A stretch of DNA of 47,936 nt from Microbulbifer mangrovi (GTDB taxonomy: Bacteria; Pseudomonadota; Gammaproteobacteria; Pseudomonadales; Cellvibrionaceae), in assembly GCF_002009015.1 (NCBI RefSeq), contig NZ_LZDE01000328.1:1-47936 (forward strand). Reading direction: 5' to 3'. Made by a program: the position numbers and the translations under genes. Numbering within the stretch: position 1 is the stretch's first letter; each line of letters opens with the position of its first letter. This document shows positions 1 through 7,490 of this stretch, in pieces. The notes under the pieces were generated by a model. The model saw only the letters and a program-made list of their open reading frames with translations, ran no database searches and had not been told where the DNA came from.

Positions 1-34
1 GAGGTCAGCGGTTCGATCCCGCTTAGCTCCACCA
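1..34 (+). tRNA. tRNA-Ala, 3' part only (left edge of window)
   Basis: The window opens inside a tRNA gene. The T stem AGCGG (7-11) pairs with CCGCT (19-23) around the loop TTCGATC. The 3' acceptor strand TAGCTCC (24-30) is followed by discriminator A31 and an encoded CCA (32-34). The T at acceptor position 70 would make the G3:U70 pair that identifies alanine tRNAs, and A73 agrees. The sequence matches what I remember of the gammaproteobacterial GGC isoacceptor, but the anticodon lies outside the window, so the isoacceptor is inferred. Confidence 0.88.
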
Positions 35-44
35 AATTAAAAAA

Positions 45-74
45 GGCCGCATCCGAAAGGATGCGGCCTTTTTT
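45..74 (+). terminator. Rho-independent terminator after tRNA-Ala
   Basis: A perfect 10-bp stem, GGCCGCATCC (45-54) with GGATGCGGCC (59-68), closes a GAAA tetraloop and is followed by six T. It starts ten bases after the CCA end, so it ends the tRNA transcript. Confidence 0.93.
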
Positions 75-140
75 AATTTGGCAGAACTGCCCGTGATCGA
101 GGCAAAGCCCCGGTTCACAAGGAGCCAAAGGCGACGCAGA

Positions 141-255
141 GCGCCCAAAGGGCGACCCCGAAGGGGTGAGCGGGCGAAGCCCGCGAATCATCCCGCGCCA
201 CCCACCTAGGGTCACACTCCGCAGATGATTCGAGTCGGAGCTAAGAGCTAGCTCC
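141..255. other. Hairpin-rich spacer between tRNA-Ala and the minus-strand block
   Basis: No coding region is seen. Three short hairpins follow one another: CGCCC/GGGCG (142-154), ACCCC/GGGGT (155-167) and GCGGGC/GCCCGC (170-184), with triloops AAA, GAA and GAA. A 9-bp inverted repeat, CGAATCATC (184-192) and GATGATTCG (224-232), spans the next part, and GGAGCTA/TAGCTCC (237-255) overlaps the stop codon of the membrane protein on the minus strand. The last hairpin may help end that gene's transcript, although it lacks a T-run. The role of the cluster is unknown. Confidence 0.5.
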
Positions 256-1717
256 CCAGACTCCTCCGTCCAGACCTCCGCCCCTCACTCTCCATAAACC
301 GCGCCTTCCACCCAAGCCCCAGCAGCATCACAAAATACATCGCCGTAGCCGGCGCCTGCAGGTGAAAATCAGTGGTCAACATGATCAGCTCCGCCACAAT
401 CGCCATCAGCGTTGCGAACGCCAATCCCTGCATTAAATTATCTCGCCGGGTGCGCAGGGCCATAAATGCGTGGTACAGGCTCCACAGGATCGCAAACCCC
501 AGCAGCAGCGTTGCAGGCAGGCCGAACTCGATGGAGAACTGCAGGTAGTCGTTATGCGCCAGGTCGTAAAACGCATTGATGCCCGGTCCCTTCACGCTGG
601 GGAACGCGGTATAAAAACTCCCCGCACCGGTGCCCGTCAGTGGGTATTGCTCGATCAGTGACAGCCCGTAGCGGTTTACCTCGTCGCGGGTTTCCTGGGA
701 GAAACTCGTTTCCGCAATTTCCTGGCGCAGCCTGTCCACCCCAAACCAGCTGCCCACAATCATCAGGTCGATCACCATCAGGCTTGCCAGCAGAATTGTC
801 AGGCTGCGGCTTTTATTGCGGATAAGCAGCAAACCCAGGCCTCCGGCGATGGAGAGGCTGGCAAAAAATGCGGTGTTGGCCATGCGCGAATGCGAGAGCA
901 CCAGACCGATCACCATCATCGCCAGGCACAGGCGCAACACCGCCTTACCGCCCAACAGCATTTCCAGAATGCGTTTCAGGCGCTCCTTGAGCTTGCCACT
1001 GTTGCCGCCGCGCAGGTTGGCGATCAACAGGCCAATCCCCAGGCACAGGCACAACACCAGAAAGTTGCCAAAGTGGTTCTTGTAGCGGAAGCCTCCGGTG
1101 GCAATACCACTGTTGGGGAGGTCGAGTACCCAGGTGGTCTGCGCTCCAGAGAGCGCCAGCAATGCCCCGTAAAAGGCCTGAAAGGTACCGGCAACTACCA
1201 CCGCAACCATCAAGGCCCTGAGTCGTTTTCCAGTATTGACCAGGGCAAGTGCCAGCAACAGCAGGCAGGAATAGGCCAGACCCTTGGTTAGTGCGATGCG
1301 GGTTTGATTGGCGTCGAAGGAGAGTGTTGCCCAAGTTTGGGCAGGGGCGGACTGCCGATAGTGTTCGGCCACTGAAGGCGCAATGGTTTCCAGCACGCCA
1401 AGCGGGAGCGGCAGTTGTTGGAAGAAAATCCATACCTGCACCGCGGCAAAAATGCCCAGTAGCGGCCGGTAAGGTTTCAAAACGTCGAACGCGGAATGGC
1501 GGAGTGCATACAGCAGCCAGCCTGCCGTCAGGCCAAACACCCACACCTCCATCAATCCCCAGGCCCAGGCGCGGTGAGAGCCCAGGGGAATCGGCAGCCA
1601 TACCAGCAGCCCCAGGAGTAAGTAAAACAGCCATTGTTCAAACCTGGAGATGGCTGGCTGCTCCGTAGTGCTTGCGTTGTGTGCACCAAAAGGGGGCGAA
1701 ATTGAAGGGGCGTTCAT
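248..1717 (-). CDS. O-antigen ligase / Wzy-type polymerase family membrane protein
   Basis: This 489-residue protein is very hydrophobic, with about ten or more predicted membrane segments. It carries the hallmarks of the O-antigen ligase (Wzy_C) family: RYKNHFGN before a glycine-rich membrane segment, a short SHSR motif, and a large periplasmic loop containing GTGAGSFYTAFP and AHNDYLQFSIEFGLP. Proteins of this family join undecaprenyl-linked glycans to lipid A core or to each other on the periplasmic face. A second, divergent Wzy-like protein lies in the exopolysaccharide locus (22255-23553), so this one could be a ligase or the polymerase of another polymer. It is last in a minus-strand series after lapG, the LapD-like gene and the Ala-rich gene, but a terminator at 1766-1790 separates it from them. 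The ribosome binding site is weak. Confidence 0.82.
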   Translation of the reverse strand: MNAPSISPPFGAHNASTTEQPAISRFEQWLFYLLLGLLVWLPIPLGSHRAWAWGLMEVWVFGLTAGWLLYALRHSAFDVLKPYRPLLGIFAAVQVWIFFQQLPLPLGVLETIAPSVAEHYRQSAPAQTWATLSFDANQTRIALTKGLAYSCLLLLALALVNTGKRLRALMVAVVVAGTFQAFYGALLALSGAQTTWVLDLPNSGIATGGFRYKNHFGNFLVLCLCLGIGLLIANLRGGNSGKLKERLKRILEMLLGGKAVLRLCLAMMVIGLVLSHSRMANTAFFASLSIAGGLGLLLIRNKSRSLTILLASLMVIDLMIVGSWFGVDRLRQEIAETSFSQETRDEVNRYGLSLIEQYPLTGTGAGSFYTAFPSVKGPGINAFYDLAHNDYLQFSIEFGLPATLLLGFAILWSLYHAFMALRTRRDNLMQGLAFATLMAIVAELIMLTTDFHLQAPATAMYFVMLLGLGWKARFMESEGRRSGRRSLGS

Positions 1718-1765
1718 TCTACTGTTCTGCGAATACTTCTGGGACCGGGGGGTATCTTACACAAT

Positions 1766-1790
1766 CAAAAAAGGCCCTTGCGGGCCTTTC
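1766..1790 (-). terminator. Terminator after the Ala-rich repeat gene
   Basis: Read on the minus strand, the stem GGCCC/GGGCC (1773-1777 with 1782-1786) is flanked by an A-run before it and a T-run after it. It lies about 30 bases beyond the stop of the Ala-rich gene and before the start of the O-antigen ligase gene. Confidence 0.8.
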
Positions 1791-1820
1791 TCGAGTTTAC
1801 AGATCTGTAAGGCCTGTAAA

Positions 1821-2435
1821 TCAGTTTTCGGAGGGAACAGTAGTGCCGCCACCGCCGCCACCTGCGCCAGCGCTCACGGGCGGTGCAGGAGGCAGGGAAG
1901 CAGAGCTGCTGGCGCCCGCCAGTGAAGAGCCACCAGCCGGGGTGCCAGCGGTAGTTGCGGAGGCAACTACGACCGGGTCAGCGCCATTGGCAATCGCTAC
2001 GGAGGCAACAGAGTTGGCATCGGCGCCGCCTGCGACGGCTGCTGCAACGACTGCTTGAGCTACAGAGGGGTCAGCAGCAACAGCGGCGGCAACCGCTTTC
2101 TCAGGGCTGACACCGGCGTTTACGGCGCTGGCCACAATGGCTGCTGCCTGTTCCGGCGCAGCGGCAATTGCCAGGGCAATTACTTCTTCTGCGAGGGCAC
2201 CGGCCTTGATCGCGCTGGCAACAATATTGCCCGCATTTTCAGGTGATGCTGCCAGAGCCTGCTTTACGGAAGCCTCGAGGTTGCCGCCGTTGCTTTGAGC
2301 CAGCGCCGCTACCTGAAGCAGAGCAGCGATCTGGTTGATGTCGTAGCCAGCGTCAGAAAAGTCTGTAACGTTTGCGCTAGCTGCACTGCTCAGCAGGCTC
2401 GCACCCAGTGCGATCCCCAATGCTGCTTTTTTCAT
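1821..2435 (-). CDS. Exported Ala-rich protein with 29-residue helical repeats
   Basis: The chosen start at 2435 follows a GGGG ribosome binding sequence and gives 204 residues beginning with a clear Sec signal peptide (MKKAALGIALGASLLSSAASA). An upstream in-frame start at 2474 would add 13 residues in front of it. The mature part holds three consecutive 29-residue repeats and a partial fourth. Their shared pattern is AA-x-P, then a stretch rich in A and V around IVASA, then an AG or GG turn and a second helix. The C-terminal 50 residues are low-complexity (Gly, Ser, Pro, Ala) and end in a glycine run. I do not recognise a named family. The two-helix repeat suggests an extended helical-hairpin solenoid. 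Its position after lapG and the LapD-like gene, in a region rich in surface polymer genes, suggests an envelope or matrix role (inference). Confidence 0.72.
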   Translation of the reverse strand: MKKAALGIALGASLLSSAASANVTDFSDAGYDINQIAALLQVAALAQSNGGNLEASVKQALAASPENAGNIVASAIKAGALAEEVIALAIAAAPEQAAAIVASAVNAGVSPEKAVAAAVAADPSVAQAVVAAAVAGGADANSVASVAIANGADPVVVASATTAGTPAGGSSLAGASSSASLPPAPPVSAGAGGGGGGTTVPSEN

Positions 2436-2658
2436 TCGTCCCCCTAGAGAAGATTGTTTTTTAATAGATTCCATTCGAGATGCGGCAGATTGTAGCGGCT
2501 ATACAGGAAATGGGAAGGCTATGCTACACATCTCTCCCCACTATTTACCAGAGGAAGTGGTAATAGTGCACAAAATAGTGCTTTGGGACTAATGTCTCGC
2601 GCAAAAAATAACCGAGATGATTTTTGTATAGTGCAAAGTCTTTAGCCGGGATATTCGG
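2436..2658. other. Spacer with inverted repeat and repeated ATAGTGC
   Basis: The gap between the LapD-like gene and the Ala-rich gene holds an inverted repeat (CACTATT-ACCA with TGGTAATAGTG, 2539-2568, one bulged T) and three direct copies of ATAGTGC (2563, 2575, 2628). It probably carries the promoter and operator of the Ala-rich gene. No remnant of HAMP, GGDEF or EAL sequence is visible here. Confidence 0.4.
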
Positions 2659-3435
2659 TTATTCGTCCGAAACCTGCTCTGCACAAGTATCGCGTCGCAC
2701 GAATACAGACACATGATCCACATCGGCATTTTTATTTTGGGTTTCTGTCTCCGCTTGCTGCGGAGCGCGCTCAGGCAGCGTCTTCACCGGTGTCGGCATT
2801 CTCTGGGTTTCGTTCTCCTGCGCACGCGCAGCCCCTTGAGCCGGTTCGCCCTGGAAACCTCGTGTGCGAACACGCACCAGAATCAGTGCCAGTATCAGTC
2901 CCGCCAGCCCAGTCCCCAGCACCCCCTGTGCACATTGCCACAGCATGTGGTGCAGCGGTGCAGGCTGTCTGCTCACACTGACAAAACCTGCAATATCCCA
3001 GCCAACGGTAATTTCCGCACGGTACTTTGGTACTTCAATGGCAAGAAATGACGTGAACCAGTGAGGCACCCCAGCGGTAGCGGGTAGGCTTTCGTAGCTA
3101 AGCCCAGTGTCGCCACTGATGTATTCAAGTTTCAATTCGCGATAGTTGCCGGACTGCGCCAGGGCCCGCAACAATATTTCTGTTCGTCTGGCTTGCTCCT
3201 GCCGTTCCTCTTCCGGGGCGCTCGCGTCCGGTATAAATGGCCGCAGGGCAACACTCAGTGCCTGCGCGCTGTCCCGGGTTTGTATTGCCTGCTGCACAAT
3301 GCCGTGGCTGCGTACCGTATACAGTGTTACCACCATTACAGCCAGCAGTGTCAGCAGACCGATGAGCGAGAAGATAGCAACTGTCGGCAGGCGACGGAGG
3401 TAAGGTGGCCTTTGTTTCCCGGTCAGCGCTTTCAC
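2659..3435 (-). CDS. LapD-like periplasmic sensor protein without GGDEF/EAL domains
   Basis: The 258-residue protein has a membrane segment at about 18-42, a periplasmic domain of roughly 125 residues, a second membrane segment at about 170-190 and a hydrophilic, probably disordered tail. The periplasmic part resembles the N-terminal LapD/MoxY domain. The stretch GVPHWFTSFLAIE, then a conserved GW, then LWQCAQGVLG leading into the second membrane segment, aligns with the equivalent region of Pseudomonas LapD. In LapD this domain binds LapG, and cytoplasmic HAMP-GGDEF-EAL domains read c-di-GMP. Here those domains are absent and the tail ends after about 65 polar residues. The gene follows lapG with a 4-base ATGA overlap, so the two are translationally coupled. 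It probably still binds the protease, but regulation by c-di-GMP would need a partner. Confidence 0.78.
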   Translation of the reverse strand: MKALTGKQRPPYLRRLPTVAIFSLIGLLTLLAVMVVTLYTVRSHGIVQQAIQTRDSAQALSVALRPFIPDASAPEEERQEQARRTEILLRALAQSGNYRELKLEYISGDTGLSYESLPATAGVPHWFTSFLAIEVPKYRAEITVGWDIAGFVSVSRQPAPLHHMLWQCAQGVLGTGLAGLILALILVRVRTRGFQGEPAQGAARAQENETQRMPTPVKTLPERAPQQAETETQNKNADVDHVSVFVRRDTCAEQVSDE

Positions 3436-4157
3436 AGCAGTACCCCCTCTTTATGCATTCGCACCAGTAACTGGTCCCACAGGGTCGAGCCCACGTACTC
3501 GCGCACCTTGCGGCCCCGGTCGATGCGCTCGTTAAGCCAGAGCCCGCTGGGGTTAAAACTGTATAAGGGATCGAGATCCGTTCGGTCCCGGGCGGCAGAA
3601 ATCTTGTCCATCAGGTTGTCCACGACCAGCGGGTGCTCCCCGGGGTTTGCCATATACAGCAACACCATGTGTGCCTGCCCCAGGGGCTCTGAATACACGT
3701 GCATCAGGCGCAGCTTTTCCACCGCCATACCCGTTGCATACAGGCTGAATAACTTGCCGATGGCGTAGTCCTCGCAGTCGCCGCGCCCGCTGCTCAAAAA
3801 TTCCACGGGTGTGGCCCAGTAGTCCTGTTGTCCCCACTGATCTTTGTCTTCGGCAAATGGAAGCCGGTTAAAGAAATGATTGATCTTCAGCAGGCGATGC
3901 CACTCCAGCGCATCCTGCTGGGAAGTCACTAGCGCCTGCCAGTGGCGCAAGCGGCGGACCGCCTGTGAGCCATAGGCCTGTTCCGCGGCCTCGAGGACGG
4001 GGGAGGGGAGTGCTGGTGTTCGCAGAGCGCCCGCAGCCATCAGGATGCTGCTGCCAAAACCGAGTAGCAGGGCGCCAAGGCACAGGTTTAAACGCTTTGC
4101 GCAGCGACGTTTACTGCGGGGGCGGGCTGCGGGAGAACCTCTGAGAGAATTGAACAT
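3432..4157 (-). CDS. lapG: LapG-type periplasmic cysteine protease (BTLCP family)
   Basis: The 241-residue protein has a basic N-terminus and one hydrophobic signal segment at about 25-44, followed by a bacterial transglutaminase-like cysteine protease domain. The catalytic triad is visible: Cys128 in GRGDCEDYA, His163 in QAHMVLLY and Asp180 in LVVDNL. The acidic residues next to Cys128 match the calcium site of LapG. LapG cuts the N-terminal region of large surface adhesins when c-di-GMP is low, releasing cells from biofilm, and is held inactive by LapD. The downstream partner here is a truncated LapD-like protein, and no RTX adhesin of the LapA kind is encoded in the window, so the substrate is unknown. 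The start at 4157 is the first in frame; its ribosome binding site is not strong. Confidence 0.85.
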   Translation of the reverse strand: MFNSLRGSPAARPRSKRRCAKRLNLCLGALLLGFGSSILMAAGALRTPALPSPVLEAAEQAYGSQAVRRLRHWQALVTSQQDALEWHRLLKINHFFNRLPFAEDKDQWGQQDYWATPVEFLSSGRGDCEDYAIGKLFSLYATGMAVEKLRLMHVYSEPLGQAHMVLLYMANPGEHPLVVDNLMDKISAARDRTDLDPLYSFNPSGLWLNERIDRGRKVREYVGSTLWDQLLVRMHKEGVLL

Positions 4158-5042
4158 CTATAACTACCTGCCCAATAAAGCGATCGCAAGAGATCAGAGT
4201 GCAGTGGGTGCCATACACCCGTAACCACCAGTCGCTTCCGATCTATTGCGGGAGCGCTGTAAACAGTGTGGATCCAGATGGGTGAAAAATGATCAGCTGG
4301 CGTGAGATGGGTAGATGAGCCCGCCATTAATTGGCGGGTTGGCGTCAATCGGATGGTATCGCTGTCCGGGAAATGTAAATTAACGACAGGCCTCTACAGA
4401 GCCGATGCGCATCTGGCGCGTCAATTCTGGTATGCAATTTGCTGATACCGGTATGTAGTTGATTGTTCGTTCGCGCTAAGTCGCCTTAAGTTGCGTTAGA
4501 ATTGCACCACGTAACTGGCGAAAAAAGGTACAGAGGATTACTCGACCTTGAATTGTCATCATTTGCTGATAAAGTGTGACGTCTGTCACGTGGTGGATGT
4601 GGCAATTGGCGCCCTGGTGGACAAAAAGTGAGCAAGTATAAGCTCAGCCTGGCTCAGGTGTAACAAGGAGCCCTGATAACAGGGCAACCGTTAAAGGCCA
4701 CAGAACAAGCAGTACCAGCTGCGGCTAGATAATCAGAAAGGAAAGTCAGGGCATTAGCCCGCTATAAAGAATCGGGGTCTCGGGGCGGTTGCGCAGACAA
4801 TAGAGTTGCGGACCGAATTGTCGCACAGGCGGTAATCTGTGCTTTCGCCATCTGGCGGACACACCATAGTCAGTGTTGCTGTCTTGAGTGTGTGTCTCAC
4901 TTCCCGCAAGAGTCTCGTGTCGTTATCCACACGCGACTCCCCACATTGCTTCTTGTAGTTTCTTCACTTCTTTCCTGATCACTCGCCTGCGGTTTGAGCC
5001 TGCGGCCAAACAGAATTCGTAAAGAAATACAGGAAAAAAAGC
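4158..5042. other. Long intergenic region between divergent lapG and galU
   Basis: No convincing gene is seen in 885 bp. It contains a near-consensus CRP-type site (4575-4590) and several short perfect hairpins: CCCGCCA/TGGCGGG (4320-4338), GCCCTG/CAGGGC (4670-4685) and CGCCA/TGGCG (4846-4857). The length suggests regulated divergent promoters and a long 5' leader for galU. A c-di-GMP riboswitch was looked for because of the lapG context, but its conserved core is not present. Confidence 0.5.
4575..4590. promoter_or_regulatory. Candidate CRP/Vfr-type binding site
   Basis: TGTGA-N6-TCACG matches nine of the ten defined bases of the CRP consensus TGTGA-N6-TCACA. It lies between divergent lapG (start 4157) and galU (start 5043), about 420-450 bp from each, so which promoter it would serve is unclear. 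Confidence 0.45.
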
Positions 5043-5951
5043 ATGGCACAAGTACAAAAAGCGGTGATTCCCGTCGCTGGCCTGGGCACACGTATGCTCC
5101 CCGCCACCAAGGCCATCCCCAAAGAAATGCTGCCGATTGTAGATAAGCCCCTGATCCAGTACGTGGTGAACGAAGCCGTTGCCGCGGGTATCAAGGAAAT
5201 TGTGCTGGTCACCCACGCCAGTAAAAACGCCATCGAAAACCACTTCGATACCTCCTTCGAACTGGAGGCCCAGCTGGAAAACCGCCTCAAGCGCCAGCTG
5301 CTGGACGAAGTGCGCTCCATCGTTCCTAAAGACGTTACCGTAATTTCCGTACGCCAGGCTGAAGCCAAGGGCCTCGGCCATGCCATTGCCTGTGCGCGCC
5401 CGGTCGTGGGTGATAACGCCTTCGCCGTACTGCTGCCAGACGTACTGATCGACCAGTACGCCTCAGACCTGAAGACCACTAACCTGGCAGACATGGTCAA
5501 AAACTTTGAAGAGACCAAAGCCAGCCAGATCATGGTTGAGCGCGTCGAGTGGGAAGACGTCAGTAAATACGGCGTAGTGGACTGCCTGGGCGCAGACCTG
5601 CAGACCGGTGGCACCGCCAAAATTGACGGCATGGTAGAAAAGCCGGAAGTGGACGCAGCCCCCTCAAACATGGCCGTGGTCGGCCGCTACGTACTGCCCG
5701 CAGAAATCTGGAACCTGCTGGAAAAAACCGCCCCCGGTGCCGGTGGCGAAATCCAGCTGACCGACGCCATCGACGAACTGCTCAAGGTTCAGAGCGTTGA
5801 AGCCTATCGCATCGTCGGCCACAGCCATGACTGCGGCAACAAGCTCGGTTATATGAAAGCCCAGTTCGAATACGGCCTGCATCACCAGGAAATCGGCAGT
5901 GACCTGCAAGCATTTCTGGCTACCCAGCACACCGCCACAGAACCCGCTTGA
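5043..5951 (+). CDS. galU: UTP-glucose-1-phosphate uridylyltransferase
   Basis: The 302-residue cytoplasmic enzyme makes UDP-glucose from UTP and glucose-1-phosphate, feeding exopolysaccharide, lipopolysaccharide core and other glycans. The nucleotidyltransferase signature is complete near the N-terminus: [20 protein letters not shown], then [10 protein letters not shown], then QYVVNEA. The VEKPE stretch and the [10 protein letters not shown] motif typical of GalU follow in the second half. Length and content match bacterial GalU. The start at 5043 follows an AGGA ribosome binding sequence nine bases upstream. The gene stands alone after a long leader, with a repeat element after its stop, and should supply the precursor for the polysaccharide locus 15 kb downstream. 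Confidence 0.96.
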   Translation: MAQVQKAVIPVAGLGTRMLPATKAIPKEMLPIVDKPLIQYVVNEAVAAGIKEIVLVTHASKNAIENHFDTSFELEAQLENRLKRQLLDEVRSIVPKDVTVISVRQAEAKGLGHAIACARPVVGDNAFAVLLPDVLIDQYASDLKTTNLADMVKNFEETKASQIMVERVEWEDVSKYGVVDCLGADLQTGGTAKIDGMVEKPEVDAAPSNMAVVGRYVLPAEIWNLLEKTAPGAGGEIQLTDAIDELLKVQSVEAYRIVGHSHDCGNKLGYMKAQFEYGLHHQEIGSDLQAFLATQHTATEPA

Positions 5952-5961
5952 AGCCAAAGAA

Positions 5962-5983
5962 CGTAGGAGCCTGCTTGCAGGCG
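5962..5983 (+). repeat. REP-like hairpin after galU
   Basis: GTAGGAGCCTGCTTGCAGGC combines the GTAG tetranucleotide typical of REP elements with a hairpin, GCCTGC (5969-5974) and GCAGGC (5977-5982). It lies eleven bases after the galU stop. REP elements of this kind are mobilised by RAYT transposases; no such gene is present in this window. Confidence 0.55.
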
Positions 5984-5999
5984 CACAACAAGTCCCCCC

Positions 6000-7490
6000 A
6001 TGACCACCAAGGCCCCGCAAACAAACGCGCGAGGAGGTAGCACTAGTGCCACCTCCCGGGCCTGCGCACGCCAAATAAACAACAGTAGCTTCGGGGCAAT
6101 ACAACACCACGGCGCCGTCGATGGGGTAACCGGCTCCTGCCACCAGCTGTTTCTGGATGAGCACAACTCGATCCTGGTCGACTGCGGCCTGTTCCAGGGT
6201 GCAGAAACTTCCCCTGGTGGAAGCAAGTACGACAAGCTCGAGATTGAATTCCCGATCGACAGCATAAAAGCCCTGGTTGCTACCCACGTGCATATCGATC
6301 ACGTGGGGCGCATTCCCTACCTGATCGCTGCTGGCTTCCGCGGCCCCATCTACTGCAGTGAGCCCAGCGCGGAACTCCTGCCCCTGGTACTGGAAGGCGC
6401 ACTGAAAACCGGCGTCACCCGCGATAAAGCCCTGATCGAAAAATTCCTCGACCGGATAAGGGCCCAGCTGCACCCGCTGCCCTACAACCAGTGGCAGCCG
6501 GTAATAGAAGAAGATGGCAGCACCCTGAATATCCGCCTGCAGCGCGCCGGCCATATTCTCGGTTCCGCCTATGTAGAGTGCGACCTGCAGGCCCAAGGGC
6601 AAACCCGCCGCACCATCTTTTCCGGTGACCTCGGCGCCCCCAATACCCCGTTACTTTACGGCCCCACACCCTCTGAGGGCTGCGACGAACTGGTAATAGA
6701 AAGCACCTACGGCGACAGGATTCACGAAGGCCGTGAACAGCGTGCAGAGAAACTGCGCAACGCAATAGAGTGCGCATTAAAAGACGGCGGCAGCGTGCTG
6801 ATCCCCGCGTTCAGCATCGGCCGTACCCAGGAACTGCTCTACGAGCTGGAAAACATAATTCACCAGCAGAGAGAAAAGGGCGGAACCAACAATCCGTGGC
6901 ATGACCTCCCTGTAATCGTCGACTCCCCCTTGGCCAGCCGCTTCACCGAAGTCTACCGCCGCCTGGAAAAATACTGGGATCAGGAAGCGCAGACCGTATT
7001 GCAACAGGGCCGCCACCCGCTGAGCTTCGAGCAGCTTATTACGGTAGATGACCACGATACCCATATCAGAATGGTCAACCGCCTGGCACAAACCAAGCAG
7101 CCGGCCATTGTGATTGCCGCGAGCGGCATGTGTGCCAGTGGGCGTATCGTCAATTACCTGAAAGCCATGCTGGGCGAGCCACGCCACAACGTTATCTTTG
7201 TCGGGTATCAGGCGAAAGGTACCCCGGGAAGAGATATTCAAAAGTACGGGTCCAGGCAAGGTTATGTCGAACTGGACGGAGAGCGGCTATCTACGAAAGC
7301 GGGAATCGAAACCATTAGTGGGTATTCTGCTCATGCAGACCAGAGCGATTTACTTAGCTTTGTTCAAAAAATGAAGGTGATTCCCCAAGTTGTACGAATA
7401 GTGCACGGGGATTCAGAGGCAAAGCGTAAACTGAGAGAGTCGATTGTCGTGAGCAGCTTGTCGATTGAAGTTTGGATACCGTCAGGTTGA
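6000..7490 (+). CDS. Beta-CASP metallo-beta-lactamase fold hydrolase (RNA-processing type)
   Basis: The 496-residue protein has a metallo-beta-lactamase domain with the metal-binding motif His96-x-His98-x-Asp100-His101, followed by a beta-CASP insert and the C-terminal motifs AASGMCASGR, VGYQAKGTPGR and GYSAHADQ. These belong to the CPSF73/Ysh1-like family of putative RNA nucleases found in many bacteria, whose substrate is mostly unknown. The usual family start aligns near residue 33 (HHGAVDGVTGSCH). The first 30 or so residues here are encoded by palindromic repeat DNA (6033-6056) and may not be translated, although no better in-frame ATG is visible. The gene follows galU by 48 bases but a REP-like element lies between, so co-transcription is uncertain. 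Confidence 0.85.
   Translation: MTTKAPQTNARGGSTSATSRACARQINNSSFGAIQHHGAVDGVTGSCHQLFLDEHNSILVDCGLFQGAETSPGGSKYDKLEIEFPIDSIKALVATHVHIDHVGRIPYLIAAGFRGPIYCSEPSAELLPLVLEGALKTGVTRDKALIEKFLDRIRAQLHPLPYNQWQPVIEEDGSTLNIRLQRAGHILGSAYVECDLQAQGQTRRTIFSGDLGAPNTPLLYGPTPSEGCDELVIESTYGDRIHEGREQRAEKLRNAIECALKDGGSVLIPAFSIGRTQELLYELENIIHQQREKGGTNNPWHDLPVIVDSPLASRFTEVYRRLEKYWDQEAQTVLQQGRHPLSFEQLITVDDHDTHIRMVNRLAQTKQPAIVIAASGMCASGRIVNYLKAMLGEPRHNVIFVGYQAKGTPGRDIQKYGSRQGYVELDGERLSTKAGIETISGYSAHADQSDLLSFVQKMKVIPQVVRIVHGDSEAKRKLRESIVVSSLSIEVWIPSG
6033..6056. repeat. Imperfect palindrome in the 5' end of the hydrolase gene
   Basis: GGAGGT-A-GCAC (6033-6043) pairs with GTGC-C-ACCTCC (6046-6056) with one mismatch and a two-base centre. 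It lies inside the apparent N-terminal extension of the beta-CASP gene, just after the REP-like hairpin. It may be part of the same repeat family or a structure affecting translation. Confidence 0.5.

Noticed and set aside
1-247. Integration site for a mobile element at tRNA-Ala
   Set aside because: No integrase gene and no second copy of the tRNA 3' end as an attachment site were found in the window. The GGAGCTA sequence at 237 is part of a local hairpin and too short to count.
4665-4760. Possible c-di-GMP (GEMM) riboswitch ahead of galU
   Set aside because: A CAGGGCAACC stretch and GAAAGG occur, but the GCAAAGCC core and the closing helices of the GEMM consensus are absent.
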